Shown: positions 50,889 through 61,753 of the stretch, piece after piece | Layout: every line of letters begins with the position of its first letter | Position numbering within the stretch: the first letter of the stretch is position 1 | Source of the DNA: Acetobacter aceti NBRC 14818 | GTDB lineage: Bacteria; Pseudomonadota; Alphaproteobacteria; Acetobacterales; Acetobacteraceae | Assembly (NCBI RefSeq): GCF_000193495.2 | Contig: NZ_AP023410.1 | Coordinates: 124,001 to 188,000, forward strand | DNA length: 64,000 nt | Reading direction: 5' to 3' | Translations under genes and position numbers: made by a program | The notes under the pieces: model-generated | What the model saw: only the letters and a program-made list of their open reading frames with translations | Database searches by the model: none | Told to the model about the DNA's origin: nothing

Positions 50889-53800
50889 TCAGGCGTCCTG
50901 AGGGTTGGCGTGGGGGGACAGGCGATTACGGCGACGTTTGTTAAACCGCAGCGCGAGGCGATCCAGCGTCAGATAGACAACCGGGGTTGTGTAAAGGGTC
51001 AGAGCCTGACTGACCAGCAGGCCTCCCACGATGGCGATGCCGAGCGGACGGCGCATCTCCGCGCCATAGCCGTTGCCATAAACAAGCGGCAGCGCGCCAA
51101 GGGCGGCGGCCAGTGACGTCATGATGATGGGACGGAAGCGGAGCAGGCAGGCGGTGCGGATGGCCTCGAACGGCGGAATATTGTTTTCCCGTTCGGCAGT
51201 AATCGCAAAATCCACTAGCATGATGGCGTTCTTTTTCACGATGCCGATCAGCAGGATCACGCCGATCATGGCGATCAGGGAGAAATCCTCGCCGAAGAGT
51301 TCAAGCGCCAGCAAGGCACCGACACCGGCTGAGGGCAGGGTGGAGAGAATGGTCAGCGGATGCACGTAGCTCTCATAAAGAATACCCAGCACGACATAAA
51401 CGGCGACCAGCGCAGCCAGAATCAGAAGCGGCTCATCATTGACGGACTTCTGGAACTGGGCGGCGTTACCGGCAAAACTGCCGTGAATGGTCGAGGGCAT
51501 GTGCATGGCCACCGTCTCATCCTGAATGATCTGCACGGCGCGACTGAGCGCGACGCCTTTCGCCAGATTGAAGGAGATGGTGGAGGCGACGGACTGACCT
51601 TCATGATTGACGGAAACCGGCGTCCGCGACGGGGTGATGTCGGTGATGAACGTCAGCGGCACCATGGAAGCACGCCCCGTGGACACGGCGGAACCATTGG
51701 ACGCGGAAGCGCCGCCCGCCAGCTTGTTGGCGATCTGGTTCTTGAAGTTCTGGCTGCTGATGCTCGCCTGCGTGCTGCTGCTTGTGCTGGCCTCACTCGT
51801 GCTCGTTCTGACACGGATGGTATTGGAGGCGGTGCCACCTGCTGCTGAACCGCCCGTTGTGGCCACCCAGACCTGCCGGATGGTGTTAGGGTCGCTCCAG
51901 AACTCCTTCGACGCTTCCATGACGACACGATACTGGTTAAGCGTGTTGTAAATGATGGAAGCCGCCCGCTGTCCGAAGGCGTCGTAAACCGTATTGGCGA
52001 TCAGCTGCGGCGTAATCTGGAACCGCGCCGAAGTATCACGGTCTATTTTCGCGACGATAGCGGAACCGCCCTGCTGAACATCGCTGGACAGATCGAGAAT
52101 TTCCGGATGCTTGCGCAGTTCCGCCATCAGTTTGGGAGCCCAGCTGTAAAGCTCGGTGGCTGAATCACCCTGCAATGTGTACTGATAGGACGCATTGCCC
52201 TGTCGCGCCCCGGCCCGCACGCCGCCCGGCTCCATCAGGAAGAACTGTGCGCCGACAAGATTATGCAGACGGTTCGCAATACGCAGCATCAGGCTGGGAG
52301 CCGGTCCGCGCTCGCTCTTATTCTTGAGTTGCAAAAACAGACTGGCCTGATTGGAAGAGCCGCGTCCGCCGAGGAATCCGGCAATGCTGACCACTTCCTT
52401 TTCCTGAAGAACAGCTTTTTCGACCGTGTCGATCTTCTGAGTCATGGCTGTGAAGGAAATGGACTGATCACCTATCAGATGACCCATCAGCATGCCGGTA
52501 TCTTCCGTAGGGAAGAAACCTTTCGGCATCGCCATAAATACGACCACCATCAGGATGATGGTCGCGGGAAGACTGAGCAGGACAAGCCGGTTGTGTCGCA
52601 GCGCAACATCGAGCGTGCGGGCATAGCCGTTTTCCACGGACGTAATGGCGGAGCCGAACAGGGCTCCCAGCCAGCTCACGCTTCTGTGCCACCAGTTCGG
52701 GGAGGCGGTGTTGCTGTCTGTATGGTTGTGCGGGCGCAGGATGCGTGACGCCAGCATCGGGGTAAGGGATAGGGACAGAAGCATGGAAATGACGATGGTG
52801 ATGGACACTGTCATCGCCAGTTCATGGAACAGACGCCCGGCCAGACCGCCAAGCAGCAGGATCGGCAGAAACACCGCAATCAGTGAGACGGTGATCGAGA
52901 TGACTGTGAAGGCCACTTCTTCCGCGCCCCTGAGCGCTGCTTCCCTGGGCGGCACACCTTCCTCAATGTGACGGGCGATGTTTTCAAGCACGACAATCGC
53001 GTCATCGACCACAAAACCGGTCGAGACCGTCAGGGCCATCAGCGACATATTGTCGAGCGAATAGCCCAGCAGGCGCATCACGCCGAAGGTCGCGATGATC
53101 GAGGTCGGCACCACGATGGCCGGGATCAGGGTCATCCGCAGCGAACGCAGGAACGCCAGCGTCACCAGCACCACGAGGATGACGCCGATAATCAGGGTGG
53201 CCTGCGTGTCTTCCAGCGAGGCGCGAATGGTCAGCGACCGATCCAGCGCCAGATGCAGCGACACGTCCTGAGGCAGGGCGGTGCGCAGCGCCGGCAGCAT
53301 GGCCTTGATCTGGTCGATCGTGTGAATGACGTTGGCGCCAGCCTGCGGAAACACGATCCCGATCACGGCCCGCTGCTGGTTGAAGAAACCGGCGTTACGA
53401 ATGTCTTCCACGCCGTCGCTGATGACCGCAACATCCGAGAGACGCACCGGCCTGTTGCTGCGATAGGCGATGATCAGATCACGATAGGCCTGCGCCGAGC
53501 GCGCCTGATCATTCGTGTCGAGCGTGAAGCGCAGGCCGTTCTGGTCGATGATCCCCTTGGGTGTATGCGCATTGGCCGAGGCCAGCGCTGCACGCACGTC
53601 TTCAAAGCCGATGCCATACTGAAACAGCTTCAGGGGATTCATCTCGACGCGCACGGCGGGCAGGGCGCTTCCTGCTACCTGCACCAAGCCAACGCCGCGC
53701 ACCTGCGAGAGATGCTGCTGCAGCACATTGCTTGCGAGATCATACAGCACGGCGGCGGTACGGGTCGGGGACGTCAGGGCGAGAACAAGAACCGGTGCGC

Positions 53801-54206
53801 CATTGGGGTTGGCCTTGCTGTAGCTCGGGTTCTGGCGCAGCGAGGATGGCATGTCCGCACGGGCTGCCTGCAGGGCTGCTTCCACGTCACGCGCCGCGCC
53901 GTTGATGTCACGGGTCAGCTCGAACTGGAGCATGATCCGGACCTGATTCTGCGTCGATTGCGACGTCATTTCAGTCAGACCGGCAATCTGCCCCAGGTGA
54001 CGTTCCAGAGGGGCCGCTACCGAACTGGCCACTTCCTCCGGCGAGCCACCCGCCTGCTGGCCCTGCACCATGATGACCGGAAAATCGACGTTCGGCAGAT
54101 CGGAGACCGGCAGCTTCAGGTATCCGAGGATGCCGCCAATCAGCAGTGCCACCGTCAGCAGGGTGGTGGCGACCGGTCTTTCAATGAACAGACGGCATGG
54201 ACTCAT
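50889..54206 (-). CDS. mdtC: RND multidrug permease, MdtC/MuxC type
   Basis: 1105 residues, longer than usual because of a Ser/Thr/Ala-rich insertion near residues 790-835 (S-E-A-S-T-S-S-S-T-Q region) in the second periplasmic half. Twelve membrane helices with the proton-relay acidic motif G-F-V-V-D-D-A-I-V in TM4 are present. Heteromultimeric MdtBC-type pumps use both permeases with MdtA and an outer-membrane channel to expel drugs, bile-like compounds or siderophore-like molecules. Six bases separate it from mdtB. Confidence 0.92.
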   Translation of the reverse strand: MSPCRLFIERPVATTLLTVALLIGGILGYLKLPVSDLPNVDFPVIMVQGQQAGGSPEEVASSVAAPLERHLGQIAGLTEMTSQSTQNQVRIMLQFELTRDINGAARDVEAALQAARADMPSSLRQNPSYSKANPNGAPVLVLALTSPTRTAAVLYDLASNVLQQHLSQVRGVGLVQVAGSALPAVRVEMNPLKLFQYGIGFEDVRAALASANAHTPKGIIDQNGLRFTLDTNDQARSAQAYRDLIIAYRSNRPVRLSDVAVISDGVEDIRNAGFFNQQRAVIGIVFPQAGANVIHTIDQIKAMLPALRTALPQDVSLHLALDRSLTIRASLEDTQATLIIGVILVVLVTLAFLRSLRMTLIPAIVVPTSIIATFGVMRLLGYSLDNMSLMALTVSTGFVVDDAIVVLENIARHIEEGVPPREAALRGAEEVAFTVISITVSLIAVFLPILLLGGLAGRLFHELAMTVSITIVISMLLSLSLTPMLASRILRPHNHTDSNTASPNWWHRSVSWLGALFGSAITSVENGYARTLDVALRHNRLVLLSLPATIILMVVVFMAMPKGFFPTEDTGMLMGHLIGDQSISFTAMTQKIDTVEKAVLQEKEVVSIAGFLGGRGSSNQASLFLQLKNKSERGPAPSLMLRIANRLHNLVGAQFFLMEPGGVRAGARQGNASYQYTLQGDSATELYSWAPKLMAELRKHPEILDLSSDVQQGGSAIVAKIDRDTSARFQITPQLIANTVYDAFGQRAASIIYNTLNQYRVVMEASKEFWSDPNTIRQVWVATTGGSAAGGTASNTIRVRTSTSEASTSSSTQASISSQNFKNQIANKLAGGASASNGSAVSTGRASMVPLTFITDITPSRTPVSVNHEGQSVASTISFNLAKGVALSRAVQIIQDETVAMHMPSTIHGSFAGNAAQFQKSVNDEPLLILAALVAVYVVLGILYESYVHPLTILSTLPSAGVGALLALELFGEDFSLIAMIGVILLIGIVKKNAIMLVDFAITAERENNIPPFEAIRTACLLRFRPIIMTSLAAALGALPLVYGNGYGAEMRRPLGIAIVGGLLVSQALTLYTTPVVYLTLDRLALRFNKRRRNRLSPHANPQDA

Positions 54207-54212
54207 GCCCGA

Positions 54213-57200
54213 TCAGCCCTGCTCACCGGCTGGACGGGTTTCATGCGGCTCATGCGCGTTGCTGAAACGGCGGTTCCATTTCTGCGCCATCGTATCGAGT
54301 GCGAGGTAAATCACCGGCGTGGTAAACAGCGTCAGAAGCTGGGACACCGCCAGACCGCCGACAATGGCGAGACCCAGTGGACGGCGCAGTTCGGAACCCG
54401 TGCCTGAGGAAATCACCATCGGTAGCGCGCCGAGCATGGCGGCCAGTGTCGTCATCAGGATGGGACGGAAACGCAGGGTCGCGGCCTGCCGGATCGACTG
54501 GAGCGAGGACATGCCATGCTCACGCTCCGCTTCCAGCGCGAAGTCGATCATCATGATGGCGTTCTTCTTGACGATACCGATCAGCAGCACGAGACCGATG
54601 ATCCCCATCACATCCAGCCCCGCGCCGGAGATGCGCAGCATCAGCAGTGCGCCGATGCCGGCGGAGGGCAGGGTGGAAAGGATCGTGACCGGGTGCACGA
54701 AGCTCTCATAGAGAATACCGAGCACGATATAGACCGCGATCAGCGCCGCCGCGACAAGGAACAGCTCATTGCTCAGAGAGCCCTGAAACGCGGCCGCCGT
54801 TCCCTGAAAGGACGTCTGGAAAGCTGTCGGCAGTTTCAGCTGCTTCTCGACACGCCGGATCGCATCCGTCGCCTGCCCGAGCGCATAGCCTTCCGACACG
54901 TTGAAGGAGATCGTCGTGGCCGGGAACTGACCGAAATGCGTGATCAGGAGAGGTGCCGTTTCCCGCGTGATGGTCGTGACAGCCGCCATCGGAACGAGGC
55001 CGGACGTCGGCGAACGGGTCGGGCCGGAGGTGCTCTCGCCGGAGTTGCCGGAGATGCCTGGCAGGTAAAGCTGGTCGAGCGAGGCAAGGTTTTTCTGAAA
55101 AGCTGGGTCAGCTTCCAGAATTACGCGATACTGGTTCGACTGGGTGTAGATGGTCGAGATCTGACGCTGACCGAAGGAGTCATACAGCACGTTGTCGATG
55201 GTCTGCGGCGTGATCGAGTAACGCGCGCCGGTCGAACGATCGAGCGTGACGCGGGCGACCAGCCCTTCCGCCTGAAGGTCGGAGGTCACGTCAGACAGGG
55301 AAGGTTCCTGCCGCAGAGCATCAACCAGCTTCGGAACCCATGTCTTGAATTCGTTGTAGTCCGGGTTTTCCAGCAGAAACTGGTATTGCGTGGCAGCAAC
55401 CGTCGTGTCGAGCGACAGATCCTGCACGGGCTGGAGATAGAGGCTGATTCCCGCGATGTTTGCGGTTTCTTCTCTCAGACGTGCCGCCACTTCCTGAGCG
55501 GAACCACTGCGTTCGTCATGTGGCTTGAGGTTGATCAGGAAACGGCCCTGATTGAGTGTAGAGTTCTGTCCGTCCACACCCACGAAGGAAGACAGCGACA
55601 CGACATCCGGATCTTTCAGGATCGCCTGAGCAAGTTCCTGCTGATGTGTCTTCATCGCATCGAAAGACGTGGCCTGAGCCGCGACGGAAATACCCTGAAT
55701 GACGCCGGTATCCTGAACCGGGAAGAAGCCTTTGGGAATTTCCCATGCCAGAAAACCGGTCAGCAGCAGGGTCGCGCCAAAGACCAGAAGCGTGGTGCCC
55801 GAGTGCGCCAGCACGACATCCAGCGCCCGGTCATAGGCCGCGATGAGCCGGTTGGTAGCCACTTCCATACGGGCCGACCAACGCTGGAACCATGTTTTGG
55901 CGTCTTCCACGGTGTGCGGACGCTCGCTCAGCAGACGGGCGCACATCATCGGCACGAGCGTCAGGGAGACAACGGCGGACAGAATGATGGTGATGGCCAG
56001 CGTCAGCGCGAATTCGTGGAACAGACGCCCGATCACGTCGCCCATGAACAGCAGCGGGATCAGCACGGCGATCAGCGAGATGGTCAGCGAGATGATGGTG
56101 AAGCCAATCTCGCCCGCGCCCTTCATAGCGGCCGTCATGCGGTCGTCACCCTGCTCGATATAGCGGGAGATGTTCTCGATCATGACGATGGCGTCGTCCA
56201 CGACAAAGCCGGTGGCGATGGTCAGCGACATGAGCGAAAGATTGTCGAGCGAAAAGCCCAGCAGATCCATGACAGCAAAGGTGCCGACGATGGAGAGAGG
56301 CACGGAAAGGCTCGGGATGATCGTGGCCGGAACGTTGCGCAGGAACACGAAAATCACCGCGACGACGAGCGCCAGAGCCAGAAACAGCTCGAACTCCACA
56401 TCCGCGACAGAAGCGCGGATAGTGGTGGTGCGGTCGGTGAGGGGAACAATGTCGATCCCCGGCGGCATGGATTCCTGAAGTCTCGGCAGGATCGCCTTGA
56501 TGTTGTCCACCACCGCGATCACGTTCGCACCCGGCTGACGCTGCACGTTCAGCACAAGACCGGGGGTCGTGTTGGCCCACGCGGCCAGCTGTGTGTTTTC
56601 AGCGCCGACGATAACCGTGGCGACATCCTTCAGACGGATCGGTCCGTTGTTCTGATAGGCGATCACCTGATTCAGAAGCTGCGTCGCGCTGGCGATCTGC
56701 CCATCCACGCGCAGGGTCGAGGCGCGTTGTGCGCCGTCGAATGTGCCGGTCGGGGAGTTGACGTTCACATTGCCTATGGTGGTTCGCAATGTGTCGAGAT
56801 CAAGGCCATAGGAGGTCAGCTTCGGAATGTTGACGCGAACCCGCAGAGCCTTGCGGTTGCCGCCTGACAGGGTGACGAGACCAACGCCGGAAATCTGGCT
56901 GATCTTCTGCTCAAGCCGGGTATCGACATAGTCCTCGACCTCCGGCAGCGGGATCGTCTTCGAGGTAATCCCAAGCGTCAGAACGGGAGTGTCGGCGGGA
57001 TTGACCTTGGCGTAGGTTGGTGGCGCGGGCAGATCGGTCGGCAGCAGCGAGTTGGCCTGATTGATTGCGGCCTGCACTTCCTGCTCGGCCACATCCATCG
57101 ACATGCTCAATCCGAAGCGCAGCGTGACGACGGATGCGCCGCCCGAAGAACGGGAGGTCATCTGGTCCAGTCCTGGCATCTGCCCGAACTGGGTTTCCAG

Positions 57201-57398
57201 AGGCGCCGTGACGGAGGTGGCCATCACATCCGGACCCGCGCCCGGATAGAAGGTCTGCACGGTGATGGTCGGATATTCGACCTCCGGCAGCGCGGACACG
57301 GGCAGGAAATGATAACCCAGAAGACCGGCGATCAGGATCGCCACCATCAGCAGGGTGGTGGCGACGGGCCGTTCGATGAAGATGCGTGAGGGGTTCAC
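54213..57398 (-). CDS. mdtB: RND multidrug permease, MdtB/MuxB type
   Basis: 1061 residues with the full RND layout: N-terminal [14 protein letters not shown]4 motif [13 protein letters not shown], and a second half ending with [12 protein letters not shown]. It is paralogous to the following permease (same starting motif) and forms the other subunit of the pump. It follows mdtA by nine bases. Confidence 0.92.
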   Translation of the reverse strand: MNPSRIFIERPVATTLLMVAILIAGLLGYHFLPVSALPEVEYPTITVQTFYPGAGPDVMATSVTAPLETQFGQMPGLDQMTSRSSGGASVVTLRFGLSMSMDVAEQEVQAAINQANSLLPTDLPAPPTYAKVNPADTPVLTLGITSKTIPLPEVEDYVDTRLEQKISQISGVGLVTLSGGNRKALRVRVNIPKLTSYGLDLDTLRTTIGNVNVNSPTGTFDGAQRASTLRVDGQIASATQLLNQVIAYQNNGPIRLKDVATVIVGAENTQLAAWANTTPGLVLNVQRQPGANVIAVVDNIKAILPRLQESMPPGIDIVPLTDRTTTIRASVADVEFELFLALALVVAVIFVFLRNVPATIIPSLSVPLSIVGTFAVMDLLGFSLDNLSLMSLTIATGFVVDDAIVMIENISRYIEQGDDRMTAAMKGAGEIGFTIISLTISLIAVLIPLLFMGDVIGRLFHEFALTLAITIILSAVVSLTLVPMMCARLLSERPHTVEDAKTWFQRWSARMEVATNRLIAAYDRALDVVLAHSGTTLLVFGATLLLTGFLAWEIPKGFFPVQDTGVIQGISVAAQATSFDAMKTHQQELAQAILKDPDVVSLSSFVGVDGQNSTLNQGRFLINLKPHDERSGSAQEVAARLREETANIAGISLYLQPVQDLSLDTTVAATQYQFLLENPDYNEFKTWVPKLVDALRQEPSLSDVTSDLQAEGLVARVTLDRSTGARYSITPQTIDNVLYDSFGQRQISTIYTQSNQYRVILEADPAFQKNLASLDQLYLPGISGNSGESTSGPTRSPTSGLVPMAAVTTITRETAPLLITHFGQFPATTISFNVSEGYALGQATDAIRRVEKQLKLPTAFQTSFQGTAAAFQGSLSNELFLVAAALIAVYIVLGILYESFVHPVTILSTLPSAGIGALLMLRISGAGLDVMGIIGLVLLIGIVKKNAIMMIDFALEAEREHGMSSLQSIRQAATLRFRPILMTTLAAMLGALPMVISSGTGSELRRPLGLAIVGGLAVSQLLTLFTTPVIYLALDTMAQKWNRRFSNAHEPHETRPAGEQG

Positions 57399-57407
57399 GG
57401 TCTGGCG

Positions 57408-58664
57408 TCAGTTGGTGCTGTTGTGGTGACGATGTGACGAGGCCGGATGCGCGTCCTGCTGCTGTTTGGTCGTGTCCGGATGATCGGCGGGAATGCTCAC
57501 TTTGGCTCCGGCGCGGAGATGGTCGGTACCGTCCGTCACCACGCGATCGCCCGGTTTCAGACCATCGCTGACAACCGTGCGCGTGCCGTTCGTGATGCCT
57601 TGTTTCACATTGCGGACCTCGACAGTGTTGTCGCTTTTCACAACGTAGACGAACTGGCCGTTCGGTCCGGTCTGGAGCGCATTGGACGGGACGATGATGG
57701 CGTTATGCAGCGTCTTCACCAGCAGGCGGGCGTTCACGAACTGGTTGGGGAACAGGTGCTCGTCCTCGTTCGGGAAAATGGCGCGCAGGCGGACCGTTCC
57801 CGTCGCCGTGTCGATCTGGCTGTCGAGCGAACTGACGCTTCCGGTGGCGATCTTCTGCGTGTTGGAGCTGTTCCAGGCCTCGACCTGCAACGGATTGCCT
57901 GCGCGAAGCTGATCGGCAACTTCCGGCAACTGGTCCTGCGGCAGGGTGAAGATGACGGAAATCGGCTGCATCTGGGTCAGGATGGCCAGACCGCCTGATT
58001 GTCCCGCCGTGACATAGTTGCCCCTGTCCACGGCGCGGATGCCGACACGACCGTCAACCGGGGCCGTGATGTGGCAGTAGACGAGCTGAAGTTTCTGGTT
58101 ATCGACCAGCGCCTGATCGACTTTCACAGTGCCTTCAAGCTGTTTGACCGTAAATTCCTGATCCCGTGCGGTCATGGCAGCCACACTGTCCTGCTTGATC
58201 AGCTTCTGATAGCGGGCGTTGTCGATGCGGGCGCGCTCAAGCTGCGCCTGATCCTGAGCAAGCTGGCCCTGATACTGGTGCAGCGCGACCTCGTATGGAC
58301 GCGGATCAATGATGGCGAGCAGATCGTCCTTCTTGACGTGCTGGCCCTCCGTGAACTTCACGTCCATCAGATAGCCCTCAACACGGGTCTGAACTGTCAC
58401 GTTGGTGATGGGCACCACGGTTCCGAGTTCGGTCAGAATGACGGGCATGTCACCGGTCGCGACGGTCTCGACCGTAACCGGCTGAGCCACACCCGTGGTC
58501 GAGCCGACCCTGCGGCTGGTTTTTTCACGATGACTGAGAAAAGCGTAAGCGACTATGCCGATCAGCAGCAGGACAAGAATGACCCATATCCAGCGGCGGG
58601 TACGGGAAGATCGGCGGGGCGAAGGGGACGGAGAGGGAGCAGGAGAAGAATTGTGTTCACTCAT
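57408..58664 (-). CDS. mdtA: RND periplasmic adaptor, MdtA type
   Basis: 418 residues. An N-terminal membrane anchor (W-I-W-V-I-L-V-L-L-L-I-G-I-V near 25-42) follows a Ser/Pro/Arg-rich start. The membrane-fusion-protein domains follow: barrel-sandwich hybrid with T-V-Q-T-R-V-E-G-Y-L near 91, alpha-hairpin (about 125-190), beta-barrel and membrane-proximal domain. The C-terminus is rich in His/Gln. It bridges the MdtBC pump and the outer-membrane factor. First gene of a four-gene leftward operon. No two-component regulator such as BaeSR is nearby. Confidence 0.92.
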   Translation of the reverse strand: MSEHNSSPAPSPSPSPRRSSRTRRWIWVILVLLLIGIVAYAFLSHREKTSRRVGSTTGVAQPVTVETVATGDMPVILTELGTVVPITNVTVQTRVEGYLMDVKFTEGQHVKKDDLLAIIDPRPYEVALHQYQGQLAQDQAQLERARIDNARYQKLIKQDSVAAMTARDQEFTVKQLEGTVKVDQALVDNQKLQLVYCHITAPVDGRVGIRAVDRGNYVTAGQSGGLAILTQMQPISVIFTLPQDQLPEVADQLRAGNPLQVEAWNSSNTQKIATGSVSSLDSQIDTATGTVRLRAIFPNEDEHLFPNQFVNARLLVKTLHNAIIVPSNALQTGPNGQFVYVVKSDNTVEVRNVKQGITNGTRTVVSDGLKPGDRVVTDGTDHLRAGAKVSIPADHPDTTKQQQDAHPASSHRHHNSTN

Positions 58665-59110
58665 AACTTCTGTCGATTTCCGTCCACAGGTTCTGTTGGG
58701 GCGTTCTGAAAGGGCTCGTGTCGATTAAGCAGAGGTCTGACCCGAGGTCTGCATAGCAGTAAAAAGCCCATCTTCAACATTCAGGAACGGTGCTTTCAGC
58801 CCTTAAAAAAGTTTTCATATCACATCAGTGTTTAATTTTATCACGCTGAAAATACGAAATTTTTTTCTGTGAGGTGTAAACACACATAAACATGAAATTT
58901 TGTTAATTTTTATAGGACAATTGCAAACCATTCTCATTTGAAGAGGTATTGTGAAATATTGCAACGGGCCAACAGGTTTTTGCTACGTTTAGTATCAGAA
59001 AAGCTGCCGGGAGAATTATTTTAGATTTCACGGAAATACCGATTCGGCATCACTGGCAAAAAAGTGTTTTTTTTACTAAGTGATGAGGTGCTGGGAGTAC
59101 CAATCGCACA
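58665..59110. other. Divergent control region mdtA / ankyrin-like gene
   Basis: About 450 bases. It is strongly AT-rich from 58800 to 59090 and carries a Fur-box-like sequence listed separately. No gene was seen. Confidence 0.45.
58922..58940. promoter_or_regulatory. Fur-box-like operator
   Basis: TGCAAACCATTCTCATTTG closely resembles the inverted-repeat iron box (its complement reads CAAATGAGAATGGTTTGCA). It lies about 195 bases before the likely ATG of the ankyrin-like gene at 59135 and 258 bases from the mdtA start. Repression by Fur under iron-replete conditions is inferred. Confidence 0.55.
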
Positions 59111-59134
59111 ATGTACAGCTTCTTCTGTTCTGAT

Positions 59135-59737
59135 ATGAAACGCCGGTCCGTCCGGCAGGGGCTCATACCTCTTCTGCTGCTGGCAGGGGCGGTGTGTGTG
59201 ACGCCCATTCACTGCGCCCACGCGCAGGATGCGGATCAGGAGGAAGCGGAAGACGCCGCCAAGCAGGCCGAAGCCAGACGGGACGCCCGCAAGGCGGCGC
59301 CACCTGCGGCGTTGCCGGGCGCGCAGTCGAACGAAGATGAAGCCGGTCACTCCAACGGCGACATGGAGCCGACCGCTGCCCTGTTTGAAGCGATCAACCG
59401 GGGCAGTCTGGGCGCTTCCAAGGAAGCCGTCAGTCGAGGCGCGGATCTGAACGGGCACAACGTTCTGGGGCAGACGCCTCTGGATATGGCCATCGACCTG
59501 AACCGCAACGACATCATGTTCTTTCTGCTGTCCATGCGCACCATTGATGATTCTGCCGGTGTGACAACCAGCACGGTGGCGAATTCCGGTATCAGCATGA
59601 GAAATGGCTCGGGTCATCTGAGTATCGGCGGTCGCGCAGCCCGCGACAAAACCCAGTCGGTCATCGATCGGCGTTACGATGCCTCAGGCGGACAGGCCCA
59701 GCCATCGGTCGGCTTCCTCGGTTTTGGTGGCAGCTAG
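59135..59737 (+). CDS. Exported ankyrin-repeat-like protein
   Basis: 200 residues from the ATG at 59135; an in-frame ATG at 59111 would add eight. A signal peptide (to about A-H-A, residue 31) is followed by a charged Glu/Ala/Arg stretch. Then come two ankyrin-like units (L-F-E-A-I-N-R-G-S, G-A-D-L-N-G-H-N-V-L-G-Q-T-P-L-D-M-A-I-D) near 85-140, and a Gly/Ser-rich tail. Exported ankyrin proteins often bind partners in the periplasm. A Fur-like box lies upstream and a clean terminator downstream, so it is monocistronic and possibly iron-regulated. Function unknown. Confidence 0.75.
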   Translation: MKRRSVRQGLIPLLLLAGAVCVTPIHCAHAQDADQEEAEDAAKQAEARRDARKAAPPAALPGAQSNEDEAGHSNGDMEPTAALFEAINRGSLGASKEAVSRGADLNGHNVLGQTPLDMAIDLNRNDIMFFLLSMRTIDDSAGVTTSTVANSGISMRNGSGHLSIGGRAARDKTQSVIDRRYDASGGQAQPSVGFLGFGGS

Positions 59738-59769
59738 GGCTGGCTGCTTACAGATTGAGTGATTGCAGG

Positions 59770-59793
59770 GGGCGTTCTTCGGAGCGCCCTTTT
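59770..59793 (+). terminator. Intrinsic terminator after the ankyrin-like gene
   Basis: GGGCGTTC (59770-59777), TTCG loop, GAGCGCCC (59782-59789; one G-T pair), then TTTT. A textbook Rho-independent site 33 bases past the stop codon. Confidence 0.9.
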
Positions 59794-59960
59794 GATTCCC
59801 GGCAAGAGTGATGTCAGGAAAGCCAAACGTTTTTGCTGAAACTGCAGTAAAACGCTCCAGTTTCAGATGTTTCTTACCTACTGATTGTCGGGAAATCTTC
59901 CGGCTGTGCTTTTACGTCTGCCGGATCAGACACAGACTCACGCGATAGAGGCTACCACCG

Positions 59961-61103
59961 TCACTGAGCGGCGATGGGAACCTCGGCGCTGGCCAGAGTA
60001 AGAGCTTCCGCATCAGCGGCAAGGCTCTCCGACCGCAACGCATCCAGCGGCACCAGCGTATCGTCGCGCTCGAAATGCCAGAACGTCCAGCCGTTGCAGG
60101 ATGGAGCATTCGTCAGCAGCGCGCCCAGCTTGTGGATGGAACCGCGCTGTGTGCCGCTGACCAGCGTGCCGTCCGGCGTCACTGTGGCGGACACGCGGCG
60201 TTGGCGATCATAGACCACCGTTCCGGCAGTGATGAAATTCCGCTCGACCAGACTGCCGAACGGAACACGCGGCGCTTCCCGCTTCATCGGCGTGGTGGCG
60301 ACGGCATCCTGTGGCAGAGCCTCTTCACGCTCAACGCGCTCGGCAGCAGCCTTTGCGTAATCAGGATGACGCTCGATCCCGACAAAATGACGACGCAGGC
60401 GCTTCGCCATGGCGGCTGTCGTCCCGGTTCCCGTGAATGGGTCGAGGATCACGTCGTTCTCAGCCGTGGAGGCCAGCAGTACGCGGTGCAGCAGGCTTTC
60501 CGGCTTCTGCGTCGGATGCAGCTTCAGTCCGTGCTCGTTGCGCAGACGCTCATTGCCCGTGCAGAGCGGCAGATACCAGTCCGAGCGCATCTGCACGTCA
60601 TCGTTCAGAGCCTTCATGGCCTGATAGTTGAAGCGATACTTGCTGTCCTGACTGCGGGCCGCCCAGATCATCGTCTCATGTGCGTTAGTGAAGCGACGGC
60701 CACGGAAGTTCGGCATCGGATTGGATTTGCGCCACACGATATCATTCAGAATCCAGAAGCCCAGATCCTGCAGGATCGCGCCCAGACGGAAGATGTTGTG
60801 ATAGGAGCCGATGACCCAGATCGTGCCGTCCTTGTGCAGCAGACGCCGTGCCTCGCTCAGCCATTCCCGTGTGAAACGGTCATAGGTTTCCAGATCCGAG
60901 AACTTGTCCCAGTCATCGTCCACACCGTCCACGACGCTGTCATCCGGACGACGCAGTTCGCCACGAAGTTGAAGGTTGTATGGTGGATCAGCAAAGATGC
61001 AGTCGACGCTGGCCGTCGGCAGGCTGCGCATGACATCGACGCATTCACCACAGAGGATCTTGTCGAGCGGAAGGTCTGAAGTGTTCTTGATAGCGCCGCT
61101 CAT
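59961..61103 (-). CDS. ccrM: CcrM-type adenine DNA methyltransferase (GANTC)
   Basis: 380 residues. Catalytic motif D-P-P-Y at 39-42 and SAM motif D-P-F-T-G-T-G-T-T near 220 have the order of beta-group methyltransferases. The segment [14 protein letters not shown] before it is typical of CcrM. The C-terminal RAMA-type domain (about 280-370) with V-L-V/L-P-L-D-A-type sequence and N-G-W-T-F-W is the extra DNA-recognition module of CcrM. It methylates the A in GANTC to time the alphaproteobacterial cell cycle. Its start overlaps the rnhB stop by four bases. Confidence 0.95.
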   Translation of the reverse strand: MSGAIKNTSDLPLDKILCGECVDVMRSLPTASVDCIFADPPYNLQLRGELRRPDDSVVDGVDDDWDKFSDLETYDRFTREWLSEARRLLHKDGTIWVIGSYHNIFRLGAILQDLGFWILNDIVWRKSNPMPNFRGRRFTNAHETMIWAARSQDSKYRFNYQAMKALNDDVQMRSDWYLPLCTGNERLRNEHGLKLHPTQKPESLLHRVLLASTAENDVILDPFTGTGTTAAMAKRLRRHFVGIERHPDYAKAAAERVEREEALPQDAVATTPMKREAPRVPFGSLVERNFITAGTVVYDRQRRVSATVTPDGTLVSGTQRGSIHKLGALLTNAPSCNGWTFWHFERDDTLVPLDALRSESLAADAEALTLASAEVPIAAQ

Positions 61104-61732
61104 GCAGGGCCTCCGTTGGCGAGAGTGAGTTCAAGCTGCTTGCGGACGGTGCCGAAGCCGCGGCGATGGTGCGGAGTGCACCCTTGTGTCGTAATGGCGT
61201 TTCGATGAGCGGCGGTGCCGTAACCTGCGTTCTTCGCCCAGCCATAGCCCGGCCAGCGCGCATCCAGGCGGCTCATGATCTTGTCGCGCGTAACCTTGGC
61301 GAGGATCGAGGCGGCGGCGATGGACAGGCTGATGCCGTCTCCACCCACAATCGTGCGCACAGGCACGTCGAGAGGCGGCTTGCGGTTGCCGTCGACCAGC
61401 GCGATGCGGGGAGGGGACGGCAGCTTGCCCACGGCGCGGGCCATGGCGAGCTGTGCTGCCTTCAGGATGTTGAGCTGAAGAATTTCTTCGACCGAGGCGG
61501 CGGAGATCCCGATTTCAATTCCCGGAACACTCGGCAGGCGCGCGGCAATAGCCTCACGACGGGCCGTTGTCAGCGCCTTGGAGTCATCAATGCTCGCTGC
61601 CAGATCCTCAGGAACTCCTGCGCCGAAAACAACCGCGGCCGCAACGACAGGGCCGGCGAGAGGACCGCAACCGGCCTCATCCACTCCGGCCACGCGGCCC
61701 CCATATTCTGTTTCCAGCAAAAAATCCGGCAT
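61100..61732 (-). CDS. rnhB: Ribonuclease HII
   Basis: 210 residues. The catalytic start [12 protein letters not shown] (D18, E19) is followed by D-D-S-K-A-L and a later D-G-N-R-K with an active-site Asp, typical of RnhB. It removes ribonucleotides from RNA-DNA hybrids. AAGGGG five bases upstream supports the start at 61732. It is translationally coupled to ccrM, an arrangement found in other alphaproteobacteria. The region upstream is packed with GANTC sites. Confidence 0.95.
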   Translation of the reverse strand: MPDFLLETEYGGRVAGVDEAGCGPLAGPVVAAAVVFGAGVPEDLAASIDDSKALTTARREAIAARLPSVPGIEIGISAASVEEILQLNILKAAQLAMARAVGKLPSPPRIALVDGNRKPPLDVPVRTIVGGDGISLSIAAASILAKVTRDKIMSRLDARWPGYGWAKNAGYGTAAHRNAITTQGCTPHHRRGFGTVRKQLELTLANGGPA

Positions 61733-61753
61733 GGTCCCCTTTCCGAAGCCTCA

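Noticed and set aside
52968..54407. 479-codon open frame on the + strand opposite mdtC
   Set aside because: Shadow of the RND gene; the translated sequence is low-complexity His/Arg/Gln-rich with no known fold.
54516..56867. Very long open frame on the + strand (783 codons) opposite mdtB
   Set aside because: It is antisense to a certain RND permease gene and has the Arg/His/Gln-rich composition expected from the complement of a GC-rich gene; no ribosome binding site or domain.
50889..57398. Long repeat between the two RND permease genes
   Set aside because: The similarity is at protein level between paralogous pump subunits, an ordinary feature of MdtBC-type operons rather than a recent duplication.
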